DNA from: Acridotheres tristis
Lineage: Eukaryota > Chordata > Aves > Passeriformes > Sturnidae
DNA: 64,000 nt
Direction of reading: 5' to 3'
Assembly (NCBI GenBank): GCA_037013685.1
Contig: CM072893.1
Coordinates: 16,580,736-16,644,735 of the forward strand
The notes under the pieces were generated by a model that was not told where the DNA came from, did not search any database, and saw only the letters and a list, made by a program, of their open reading frames with translations. The position numbers and the translations under genes are program-made. This document shows positions 21,801 to 31,345 of this stretch, piece after piece. How positions within the stretch are numbered: the first letter of the stretch is position 1; every line of letters begins with the position of its first letter.

Positions 21801-24800
21801 GGAAGTAAAGCTGCCCAGGCAGCCACCAAAGTTGTCAATGGAAAAGCAGCAAGCAGTAGCAGCAGCAGCAGTGAAGATTCTGATGAGGAAAAAGCTCCAC
21901 CAAAAAAGGTAAATTAGGCTATGAAGAACTTCATGAACAGTGTAGAAGTCTAGTAAGACTGGATGTTATAATCTTGCAGGCACAGACTGTACAGATGCTG
22001 TGCTCGACATAACTCTTACACCTGCTTCTCCTTCATACAGTGGGGTTATGTGTTCTAGCATCTCTCCATGTACTGCTTTCTTCTCTAATAACTCCTTATT
22101 GCTTTCTCTGCTTTTTCCTGTGCAGGAAGACATCTTATTGTGTCATAACCACGTAGTATCTCCATTATATAGAGTCACTTTGGCCTGACTCTTTCATGTT
22201 TAGCTGTCTGTAACTTCGAGTTTTCCACTAGTGAGAGTTTAAAAATATTTCATGTGACACAAAAATAATCATAGTCTTTTTTAATAATGTGGCAGTTGCT
22301 AAATTTCAGTAAGTCCTCTGTCCTTTTGTCCAGAGGAGCTCCTCATTAGGAGTTCATGGAGCAGAAAGCAATAGCAGAAGAGCTAGAAAGATAATGGTGC
22401 TCATATGTTTCTTAAAATTTGCATTTGAGGGCCTCTGTTAATTTTTTTCCCTTTGTCTTAAGAATTTCTTCTTAAGTGAGTTGTGGCATTAAACAAGATC
22501 CACATCCGGTTGTCCCCACAAGATTTCTGCAGTTTCCTTTTTTAATGTATATTTCTTTTGATAAGGCTGTTCCCAAGAAATCACCTCTGCCAAAAGCTGC
22601 AGCCACTCCAGCATGTCCTGGGAAAACGAAACGTGCCAAGAAAAGTTCTAGTAGTGAGGACTCATCTGACAGCTCAGATGATGAAAAGCCACCTGCAAAA
22701 CAAAAGCCAAAGTCTGGTAAGAAATACTAAATAGGGTTTTTCTGTGAAGTGTCCAGGGCTGTTCAGTTGCAGTCCAGCTGATGGGCTAAATGGGCCTCTG
22801 TTCAGTGTGGTATAATGTCTTTAGGGTTCCAGGAGAGAGCTGGTCTGAGTAGAGGGTCAATCATCCAAGGTCAGTCTGACTCTAACTGGAGGATTTGAGA
22901 AGGCAATAAATGAAAACCATGAAAAATTGACATACCTAGGTTTGGTTTTTTTTTTCTGAAAAAGTTTGCTGACAAACTTTGTTTTCTTCTAAAAGTGCAG
23001 AGAAAACTTCTGCAGAGATGGTTGGGTCAGCCGAACCCCAAGAAGAGAGTTAGAGTAGAAACGAGGAGGTAACAGTGGGGCAGATAAAATCTTTCAAGTT
23101 ATAAACTAGTGTTGGATTGTAGGTACAGAAGGGGAATAAATGGAAGTGAATAGCAGAAGTGCTTTATTCTAACTACAGCAAACATCTTGTGCTGCTCACA
23201 TTATTATGCAGACATCTGAATGTTCTGTTTCTCTTCATAGGTCCATACAGTGCTGTACCACCTCCTCAAGGAGCACAGACAAAGAAGGGCCTTGCTAATA
23301 AGGCTCCTGCAAAAAAGGCTGAGAGCAGTGACTCTTCAGACAGTAGTGATGAGGCAGAGGAGGTGCCCTCAAAGGCAGTAGCAGGTACGTTGTGAGGAGG
23401 AGAGGCTGCAGGGGAAGTACTACATTGTGCCAACAAGGTCTTTGCAAGGCCTTGGCTTCCTCAAAAAAGCCATTTGTCTTTGCTCTGTGTTGCTATTTGC
23501 TCTTCTGGAAGCTTCTGATTAATTTGAAGGCATCCCAAACAACACTGTGTACAACTTGTGGATCTGAACTGTGGTCAGGTTGGATTTGCACATGCTGATT
23601 TGAAAAGTCATTGGGATCTAGTTTAGGGACATAAGCCTTATTCTTGCATGGCTTCCAGTGGGCTGGCTGAGTGGCTGGTGAAGCTTGTTCACATCTGCTG
23701 AGGTTTGGATCTTGGGACAAAGGTTTAATGTGGATGTGGCCTACTAATGTTAAACTTGGTTTTGCAGGCAAAGCAGTAGTAGCTAAAACAACCCCTGCCC
23801 CTCAGAAGAAAGCTGTGACTAGCAAGAAGGCTGAATCCAGTTCTGACAGTGACTCAGGTAATTCAAGAAATCAAGTTGGTTCTTTTGTGTTGATGTTTTT
23901 ACTGGCCAAGTTGCTCCACAGAGGTTTATCTAAGAGTCTTAGTGTGTGAGATTAAAAGCTTCAGAATCTTCATGGCTAGCAAGATGTGAAATTGAAAACC
24001 AGCAGCCTGCTATTCAAGGCGGAATGTGACCATAAGACAAGACTATTGGCAAGTGCAGAAAAGTCCCCATATTGCTAGATGGAAAGGGCAGGGAATTGTG
24101 AATCAGAATTCTCAGAAGTTAAATGGTTAAACTTCTTGAGCATCTGTGTCTTGAGATTTTTGGGGTTTGTTACTCCATTGTGTTTGGAGAAGTTTCTGAA
24201 ATAAAAAGGTAATCACCATATGAAGTTCAAAATAAGTTCATAAGATGCCTGCTTTCTCCTAATGTGACCCTAGAGATGGGAGCAGTGTACTTTGTCTCTC
24301 CTGTTGACCAGGTTTGAGGTTTGGTATTTCCCATGTAAGTTCCCTATGTGCTACAATTTCCCTCTGAGTTCAGGATGCTCCTGTGGCAAATCTCTGCATC
24401 TCTGGTGCTATGGCAGGGACTTGGTGGCAGCTGCCACTCTGTCTGCAGATGGCTAGCCCTAGCACTAGGTTGTGTGACACTCCAGTGAGTGTCAGCAGTT
24501 ATCTTCTGGTTTTGTTACCTAGGTTCTCTCAAAACTGTCAAGTTTTTGATTGCTCTTAATAAAGTGTTTGGAAATACTGGAATAGATCAGGTTTAGTATT
24601 CCAGATTCATGTAACACAATACAAGGATGTGTTTGTACTCAAAAGTCTCCATTTTCAAACTGCTGCTATCTCATCTGATAGAGGAAGTAGCTAAAATGAG
24701 ATGCTGTCCTGTTGCTGCCTCACTTCGTATGCTTTGTCAACTTTATCTCTTAATTTTTTGTGTGGCTTTTTGATCCTTACGACACAGACTCTTTTTTTCA

Positions 24801-27756
24801 ATGTTCCTTCTTGCCAACTTTGGTGATACTGGTACTTTCTCTAAAGTTCTTTATTCAGTACTTCTCCTACATTATTCTCCAAATATTTACTTCCTTGTGT
24901 ATGCATTAGTGAAGAACTTACACTGTTTGTTTCCACTTTCTCCCAACAAAAATGCATGGAAAATTAATGCTGTCCTCTGACCGTTCAAGTGTTCATCAGA
25001 TGCTTGTCAGTTACCTAGTGGCTCAGCCTTGAGCCACAAGCCATTTTACTTTTCACTTACCCATAAATTACATACATGTTTTCACTAAGGTAACTTGCAC
25101 ATGAAGCCTATTAACATGTTTTTTGGTTTTTTTAGATTCTAGCTCTGAAGATGATAAAAAGAAGGTGGGGAATAAGTTCCCTGCTAAACAACCTGTGATA
25201 AAGAGTACTCCCAAACCAGCAAAAGTAGTTGTCAAGCCTGGACAAGCAAAGAAAGACTCCAGTTCTTCCTCAGACAGCTCAGGTATTGGGGTGGGAGAGA
25301 AGGAGAATTTCTACATGCATGCTGGTTTTGTTCAGACCTTTCTGTTTCTAGGTAGGGTCTGAGGGTAGGTTGGACAGGAATACCATTGCAGTGTTGTTTC
25401 AACCAGATGATGAAATGTACTGTATATCAGCACTGAATCTGAATGTTAGCCTTGTGTTAAAGGAATGGGACTTTAGTCTTGATTGCTGTTTTTCTTTCCG
25501 TTCTAGATTCTGATAGTTCTGACAAGAAGGCAGCTCCTGTGAAGCCCACAACTAAAGCAGCAGCCCCTGCCGCAAAGAAGTCACCAGCTGCCACAAAGAA
25601 AGCACAAAGTAGCTCTGATTCAGATAGCAGCTCCAGCAGTTCTGAGGATGAGAAGAAGAAGAAGAAAGGCCCTCCAGCTAAACCAGCTGGCAAAGTGGCT
25701 AAGCCACTGTCCAAACCTTCTACTCCAGCTCCCAAAGCAGACACATCTGACTCTGATAGCTCAAGCAGTGAAGAAGAAAAGCCAACAGGGAAACCAGTCA
25801 CCAAATCTACAGGGGCAGCAAAAGCAACTGCAGGGAAGAAGGCAGCTGCTTCTAGTAGTAGCAGCAGCTCATCAGACAGTTCCAGTGAAGAGGATGGGAA
25901 GCCCAAAAAGGCAGTGAAGGGGGTGCAGAACGGTTCTAAAACCACTGCCTCCACAGAGAAAGCAAAAGCATCTGCAGTAGCTGCAAACAGCGTGAAGTCT
26001 AAACCAGCTGGTGGCAGCAGTAGTAGCAGTGAAAGCAGCTCTGAAGAAGAGACTGGAAAAGTCAATGGAGGTATTATCACCAGTCTGGGAAGTGGGTCTG
26101 TCAGGCAGTGTTACTGAGCTAAAGCATGAATGAAAGACTTTCTGAAACAATACTCATTCTAATCTCTGTGTTATTAGGTTGTGCCATCTGGTGCAGTAGT
26201 AAGAGAGAAGGGCTAGTTTTGAATTTGGTGGGATCCTTTTTGTCTGTATTGCATAGGTGCTGGCAGTGAAATGTGTGGTAATGTGAAGTACAATTCTGTG
26301 TAGTTGTTGCCAGTTGCCATCTGTGCATGTGCAAGATTTAGTAACAGCAAAGCAGACTGCTGGAGGACCTTGTCTGTGTGGAGTGGGACACAGTTGATGC
26401 CTCAGTGCACAATCTCAGTCTTTAACCCTCCAGGAGGAAAATAACTAGCGATGCCCTAGTGATGTGTGTAAGTGCATATGGTACAAATCCAAAATTTGGC
26501 AAATTTTGACCAACAGAACTCTCTCAAGTATGCAAAATCATTTATAAAGAGCTACCCTATTGCATTAAATTTTATCCATTAGGATAGGATGGGGAGGTCC
26601 TTATTGACTCAGAATTTGTTAGTGTCTGGTACAGCAGTCTGTTTTCTTGGTGAAGTAATGCAGGCACCAGTTCTCACACCTGTGCCAACATTGGGTTTGC
26701 TTTCTGGGGAATAGAAGCCATTACTTTTTCCAACACGGCCTTTAAAGTTTTACTTCTGTACATCTAACAGGCACAGTCGGGAAGAAACAGAAGAGGGAAG
26801 ATGTTCAGGAGACAGAAACACCACACAGTAAAAAAGCAAAGATCAAAGCAAAAACACCACACACAGTTCCCAAGGTGAAACGGGTGAGTGAGGATGGACT
26901 GTGGCAGCTAGCTGAAGAGGCATCTCTGCCTCCTGAGCAAGTAGGCTGGTTTGGAGTTTTTCTGGGTGGTTGAGCCACAGGATTATTGGTATTTTTACTC
27001 TCTCCTTAAGCACTTTAACCTTATCTGGAGCCCTAGGGAGTGCATATAAGAACATAATATTATTCTGGCCAAAGTTGATCGGATATACTTGCATACTCCT
27101 GAGCTGCCTGATCTGAAGCAGGGAAAGAATGATGAATCTGAGAAACACTTGAAGATTGAGGTGATGTGACCGGGGTTCTGTATTTGCAGGGCAAGGAAGG
27201 AGGTTCTTAGTAAAGGGACATTGTGTGTTTGTATGTGCTTACTGTATCTCATTTTCTTTTTCAACAGCCGTCCTCTCCATTCCGCCGCGTAAGAGAAGAA
27301 GAGATTGAGGTGGATGCCCGTGTGGCTGATAACTCGTTTGAAGCAAAGGTAGGGCTAGGTGGTGCCAGAGTGGTAACAGTTGGTCAGGGGAAGTGCACGG
27401 CTTCAGAGTAGCCTCGGTGTGCTTCTGTGGAGTGGTTTGATGAGAACTTCTTCCACCAGGAGGCGCGTGGGAGAGTGGTGTCAGCTCCTCTGTGAATGTG
27501 CTGGGGTTTGCTGGGTACGGCCAAGTGCGAGGCATCGCCTTCACTCTCCCGGGTACTGACTTGAATTTCTTTTTTTCCCCCCCTCCATCCCTCACAGAAA
27601 GGAGCAGCTGGTGACTGGGGTGAGAAAGCTAACAACATCCTGAAATACACTAAAGGCAAATCTTTCCGTCATGAGAAAACAAAGAAAAAACGAGGCAGCT
27701 ACCGTGGGGGCACTATATCGACCCAAGTCAATTCCGTCAAATTTGAAAGTGACTGA
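18762..27756 (+). CDS. NOLC1: NOLC1 (Nopp140), complete, 14 coding exons, 700 residues
   Basis: Nucleolar and Cajal-body phosphoprotein that shuttles to the cytoplasm and chaperones box C/D and H/ACA snoRNPs. Exons (18762-18872, 18999-19054, 19133-19254, 20263-20378, 21170-21311, 21802-21908, 22566-22716, 23241-23384, 23768-23857, 25136-25282, 25507-26070, 26771-26883, 27268-27348, 27598-27756) join in frame through GT-AG introns to 700 codons, close to the 699 residues of human NOLC1. Order of parts: LisH motif at residues about 8-37; some ten acidic serine clusters of the casein-kinase-2 type separated by Lys/Ala/Pro-rich linkers, residues about 75-583; and the conserved SRP40-type C-terminus from about residue 622 ([43 protein letters not shown]). 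The start matches the human VPSDL-(Y/F)PLVL context. Very sure. Confidence 0.97.
18876..18970. repeat. Twin microsatellites filling NOLC1 intron 1
   Basis: Intron 1 is only 126 bp. It holds GGGAG units passing into (GGGAC)n at about 18880-18932, and (GACC)n passing into (GACT)n at about 18941-18970. Many G-triplets lie on the transcript strand just after the 5' splice site, so the RNA could form a G-quadruplex. Confidence 0.85.
18999..19054 (+). CDS. NOLC1: NOLC1 exon 2
   Basis: Acceptor CCCTGTAG, donor GTAAGT. Encodes [18 protein letters not shown] and leaves in phase 2. The SLLDI-(Y/F) block is shared with human Nopp140 and completes the N-terminal helical region. Confidence 0.92.
19133..19254 (+). 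CDS. NOLC1: NOLC1 exon 3 (basic linker and first acidic cluster)
   Basis: Acceptor TGCCCGCAG, donor GTAGGT. Encodes [19 protein letters not shown], a likely nuclear-localisation-type basic stretch, then the first acidic serine cluster [14 protein letters not shown]. Enters in phase 2, leaves in phase 1. Confidence 0.92.
20263..20378 (+). CDS. NOLC1: NOLC1 exon 4 (repeat unit)
   Basis: Acceptor TTTGCAG, donor GTTGGC (weaker than its neighbours). One Lys/Ala/Pro linker plus one acidic cluster [17 protein letters not shown]. Phase 1 to 0. Confidence 0.9.
21170..21311 (+). CDS. NOLC1: NOLC1 exon 5 (repeat unit)
   Basis: Acceptor GTTGTTTAG, donor GTATCT. Linker [19 protein letters not shown], acidic cluster [13 protein letters not shown] and a new basic linker. 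Phase 0 to 1. Confidence 0.9.
21802..21908 (+). CDS. NOLC1: NOLC1 exon 6 (repeat unit)
   Basis: Acceptor TCTCAAAAG, donor GTAAAT. Encodes the conserved [20 protein letters not shown] segment; human Nopp140 has [12 protein letters not shown] at this place. Phase 1 to 0. Confidence 0.9.
22566..22716 (+). CDS. NOLC1: NOLC1 exon 7 (repeat unit)
   Basis: Acceptor TTTTGATAAG, donor GTAAGA. Linker [15 protein letters not shown], then the cluster [17 protein letters not shown]. Phase 0 to 1. Confidence 0.9.
23241..23384 (+). CDS. NOLC1: NOLC1 exon 8 (GPYS-VPPP segment)
   Basis: Acceptor CTCTTCATAG, donor GTACGT. Begins [16 protein letters not shown], matching the human GPYSSVPPP landmark, then the acidic cluster [14 protein letters not shown]. 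Symmetric phase 1 to 1 exon of 144 nt. Confidence 0.93.
23768..23857 (+). CDS. NOLC1: NOLC1 exon 9 (90-nt repeat unit)
   Basis: Acceptor GGTTTTGCAG, donor GTAATT. Encodes [20 protein letters not shown] followed by [10 protein letters not shown]. Symmetric phase 1 to 1, so skipping it would leave the frame intact. The following intron, about 1.28 kb, is the longest in the gene. Confidence 0.9.
25136..25282 (+). CDS. NOLC1: NOLC1 exon 10 (repeat unit)
   Basis: Acceptor GGTTTTTTTAG, donor GTATTG. Starts inside an acidic cluster ([10 protein letters not shown]), runs through a basic linker with [18 protein letters not shown] and ends inside the next cluster ([10 protein letters not shown]). Symmetric phase 1 to 1. 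Confidence 0.9.
25507..26070 (+). CDS. NOLC1: NOLC1 exon 11 (large exon, four acidic clusters)
   Basis: Acceptor CCGTTCTAG, donor GTATTA, 564 nt, phase 1 to 1. It carries four full acidic serine clusters (near [47 protein letters not shown] and [12 protein letters not shown]) with Ala/Lys/Pro/Thr linkers. It looks like several ancestral repeat units in one exon. Confidence 0.95.
26771..26883 (+). CDS. NOLC1: NOLC1 exon 12
   Basis: Acceptor CATCTAACAG, donor GTGAGT. Encodes [20 protein letters not shown] and a Lys-rich tail up to PKVKR. The human protein has KKRKQNEAAKEAETPQAKK here. Phase 1 to 0. Confidence 0.92.
27268..27348 (+). CDS. NOLC1: NOLC1 exon 13 (SRP40 domain, first half)
   Basis: Acceptor TTTTTCAACAG, donor GTAGGG. 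Encodes [19 protein letters not shown] and ADNSFEAK, nearly identical to the human C-terminal domain. 81 nt, phase 0 to 0. Confidence 0.96.
27598..27756 (+). CDS. NOLC1: NOLC1 exon 14 (SRP40 domain, end)
   Basis: Acceptor CCTCACAG after a long pyrimidine tract. Encodes [38 protein letters not shown] and the end VNSVKFESD, with TGA at 27754-27756. Confidence 0.97.
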   Translation, partial: KGAAGDWGEKANNILKYTKGKSFRHEKTKKKRGSYRGGTISTQVNSVKFESD

Positions 27757-28320
27757 GAATATTTGAGTTCATAAACCATCTGCTCACCAGAACATCTTGG
27801 ATGGGCATATGGACATTATGGATGTCAAGCCTCCCTGGAGTGCTACCTCCTCAAGCCCCTTGTGGGGCAGGCAGCTCCAGTGTAGGGATGTGGGAGAATG
27901 GTTGGATGTTTCCTTGTTTTATTTCTAATTTTGTTTTAGTCTCCTGATTTGAAATCATCCTTAAGCTGGTGTTATTGGCACCACTAGGGTGACCACCAAG
28001 ACTTATATTTTCTACAGTCTTATTTTAAAAGGCTGGCAGTGATTTTTACTTTTCGTTTCCTGCCCATTTAGTAAAAGAAAGAGAAATCATTGTCCTGTAT
28101 TTTAACCTCGCATTTCTTCAGCCAGTTTAACTCATGCCTTTGAAAAGGCAAGTAATGCCACTTGCCTCTGACTAGTTACTGTAAGAACAACTGATTTGAG
28201 CACTCTGGCTGTAATCCCCACCACCATATGACATTTCATGTTTACCCTTGTAGTGTGACAAGGTTCCTTTTCTGTTCTGTTTTGTGGTTTCACCTTGCAA
28301 TAAATATATACTCTCCCCTT
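27757..28320 (+). other. NOLC1: NOLC1 3' UTR with poly(A) signal
   Basis: About 560 bp downstream of the stop, ending with AATAAA at 28299-28304. It has TTTTATTTCTAATTTTG-type U-rich stretches. No other frame is recognisable. The exact cleavage site is inferred to be 10-30 bp past the signal. Confidence 0.7.
28299..28304 (+). terminator. Poly(A) signal AATAAA of NOLC1
   Basis: Canonical hexamer about 540 bp after the stop codon, in context GCAATAAATATATAC. Confidence 0.7.
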
Positions 28321-30655
28321 CCTTGCACTCCTGCGGAGGCCACTAACCAGAGTCTTTGGAGAAGCAATCTCTAAATATGGTTTAGTAGTTGAATAACAGT
28401 ATCAATTGCAGTTGCAAGGTGGGGGCTATTGTCAGAAAGACCAAGGTCTATCGTACTATTGTGGCACTCTTGATAACACTTCCTTTAGTGTAGCTGGAGA
28501 GTGAAGTTGTACAGAAACTAGACTGCATGAGGGTTGTGAAGTTTCACTTGGTGGGAAGGGAAAAGGAGACTGAAGAGATAGAGGTCTCTTAGCAAAAGGC
28601 AGAGGTGGATAAGCAGTATTCTTGTTTCAGAGGCTCTGGCTGCAGTGTGGCATTACTCCTTATTCTGTCTGAACATAAAATGTGCCAGCTTACATTTACT
28701 GCCAGCAGTGTGAGCTGCAGCTTGTTAGGAGTCAAGATAAATGTATGATTAATGCCTTAAATTTCTTTTCTGAGTTGTATCACTTGGTCTTTGAGCTGTT
28801 TTCATCTGTTAAATCCCACTTGAGAAGTAAAATGCCTGTTCCCCCTAGCACTAAGGCAAACCGTGGTGCTGTAAGGTTTGGAGTACCAGCTACAAGTGTA
28901 TGTTCAGTATGGGGAGCCACAAAAAAGTTGATAAACTTGCAGCCTAAACTGAGATTTCATGAGCAACTGACAGTATAATGGGGTACTGAGGGGTGGGCTT
29001 GCAGTCACTCAGTTGTGTGCTTCCCTACTTAGGTGCAGCTTGCATCTGGTAGAAAATATTCCCCCTAATACTTTGCCCTCTGTTAGGTGGGTTAACTAGT
29101 TTGAGGAGCAGTGGGTTGAGCCCACAGGCAGTATGAGTTGAATAGTGGTAGCACATGTTTGGAAATGGACTAGTAGTGGGCTGTGAGATACGCTTACCCC
29201 ATGTAATGAAACTGCTAGCCACTGAGAGGTAGTGCAGGGCCTGATTTCCATGTTTCCATTCCCTCCCCAAAGGGTGCCAGTGAGAAGAGCCTGGTTACAG
29301 GAAGCTATGTTTGTGTGCAAAGCAGTGTCACCTAATTGAGGGTTAGATGAGACTTGATGAGCCACCCCCATGTACATGAGTGGCAACTTCTAACAGTGAG
29401 CATTTTTCAGGACTTCCCCCCCCCCCAGCTTGCACAATCACTGGGGCCTGGATTCAAGGCTACAGTACAGAGGGGCCCAGGAGAGCATGGTTATTACAAG
29501 ACAGTAAAGGTTAGAGGCCAAGGGAAGGTGGGAAGAGTATTTCTGCATGGGGATTTGAACAGCATCTTTCTCGTCATTTGCCCTCTTTTTTCTGTTATTC
29601 GGGACTTCTATTTGAAACTCTTCAAAATACTTCTACGCTTTGAGGTTTTTTTAAAGTGTATGAAAAGTGAGAATTTAATGTGTCAGAAAATAAAGATTGC
29701 CGCCTTTGTAGTCTGGATCTGGTAGTTAAAGATATGGAATAGTGGGTGGGAAAAGGGAGGGTACCAGTGCTTGGGGGTAACAGCACTGTCTCTACAACTA
29801 CTTCCTGTCATCTTACTTACATGATTGTGGACATGTAACAGACCTTCAGAATGAAAGGTGTACTGTGCAGCTAGCTGGTGAATGACTGAAAAATCTGGGT
29901 AAGATGCTAAAAGCTTGCATCAAAAACTGAGGCCGCATAAGTCCCTTCCCTTCAGAATACATCATCAGGTCTCAAGTATCGCTGCCAAATCAGCTGTATG
30001 GCATTTGGCCATATAAACACTAGCATATAGGAAGGAGAAAGAATAGGCACAACTGAAAAACCCTGTATAGATCTAGTTAAAATAACTGATTTGTGTGTCC
30101 CCTTTAGATTTCTTCCTCTATGTGTGCAAGGAAAATAAACTTGCTGATAAGTAGGGCCTCTACAGTGGAGTTCTGTAACACACAATTTAACCTCTTGCAC
30201 TCTGGTTCTCTGGAAAGGGTGGGATGATGCACCATGTGCATTGAGGTCGCTGTTGCTCTGTAACCAACACCCTTTCACCTTGAACGTGATGCTGTAGGAG
30301 ATGTAATGCTTTCTGAAGTTTCAGCACAGGATGTAAAGAATGCTGGAGATCATCAGCACCTGACGGAGCAAGTGCAACAAGTTGGGGTGGGAAGTGCTTT
30401 GTGAGACTCTCAAAGTGATATGCTTGACACTCCTGGGTCCTTTCACAAGATTTTGCAGCTGCTAGACATACTTAGCCTACATCTCTGCTCTGCTGTAGAG
30501 GCCTGGTTTTCCCTGTGCAACAGTGGTGCAGTTACAGCTGTTATTAGTGCTGGAACTGGACCAACAGGACATCCCTCTCTGCTGTGTGCTGGAATACTGT
30601 CCCTCACATCCCGATTCTCTTGTGCACCATCCTTTCCCTTTTGCTGTCCTGACTA
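28321..30655. other. Intergenic, NOLC1 to the orphan CpG island
   Basis: Unique-looking sequence with no homologous frame. A C11 run at about 29411-29421 is the only simple repeat of note. Confidence 0.6.
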
Positions 30656-31345
30656 TCGTGTTCCTCCTGCCCTCCTCTCAAGGAGGTTCTGGCCCTGGGA
30701 GTGTCCGGGCAGCGGTCCCTGGAGAAATGCTCTGGCAGCGATCGGACACACCGGCCGGGCCAGAGGCACAAGCCCAGCTGTCGGGCGCTGCCCCGCTGCC
30801 TGTCGAGCTGCCAGGGCAGCAGGTGCGGCTCTCTGTGCCCATCCCGCCCCCCTCTCGCCCCGCCTTCGTGCCACAGCCCCGGACTCGGCTCGGCCCGGCC
30901 CGGGGTGCGGCCCGTGGGCCGAGGCTGCGCCGCCCGGCCCCACCTGCGCCCGCCGGCTTGAAAGGGGAAGGCGGGCGGGTGGCGGCTGTATCCCTCCCTT
31001 CCTCCCCTCCCACTTCCCGCACCGGCGCGTCTCTCACTCGGGCCGCGCTCCGCCGGGACTCGCTGCAGGTGGGTGCCGGCACCGCGGCGGGGGCGGGCGG
31101 CCCGGGAGCAGCCGGCTCGGCAGCAGCTGCGGCCGGTGCTTCTCGGCGCTTCTGGGCCCGTCCCACCAGCGGGGCTCCTCCGCTCGTGTCCTGCCCGGCT
31201 GCCGTGCTAGGAGGTCCTTTGGCCCTGCGGCGTGGCGGGGTCGGTGGATGCGCGGCGGGGCTCGGGGTGGCCGCGGGTGGGGCTGCCAGCCGCGCTCCGG
31301 TGAGCGCTGCAGGGCTGGGCTGGGCTGGGCTGATGGCACCTGAGC
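30656..31345 (+). promoter_or_regulatory. Orphan CpG island, candidate promoter and 5' UTR exon of the UGT8-like gene
   Basis: Nearly 700 bp of GC- and CpG-rich DNA with GC-box-like CCCCGCCTT/CCCGCCCCCC elements, between NOLC1 and the UGT8-like gene. A good donor, CTGCAG followed by GTGGGT, lies at 31068/31069. The coding part of the UGT gene begins just after a splice acceptor at 37357, so a non-coding first exon must lie upstream, and this island is the best candidate. The long open frames across it are typical of GC-rich DNA and match nothing I know. It could instead start a lncRNA. Confidence 0.5.
31313..31332. repeat. (GGGCT)n microsatellite
   Basis: Four tandem GGGCT units at the edge of the CpG island, a common avian simple repeat. 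Confidence 0.75.

Noticed and set aside
25405..25445. ATGATGA followed by CTGA in NOLC1 intron 10
   Set aside because: The boxes are only about 25 nt apart, too close for a C/D snoRNA.
25457..26080. 207-codon minus-strand frame opposite NOLC1 exon 11
   Set aside because: It is the complement of Ser/Glu/Lys/Ala codons, giving Leu/Phe/Ser-rich translation, and has no independent signal.
27125..27180. AATGATGA and CTGA in NOLC1 intron 12
   Set aside because: Spacing and lack of a terminal stem do not fit a snoRNA.
29411..29421. C11 run, and a similar one near 57236-57246
   Set aside because: Simple homopolymers, also prone to sequencing error.
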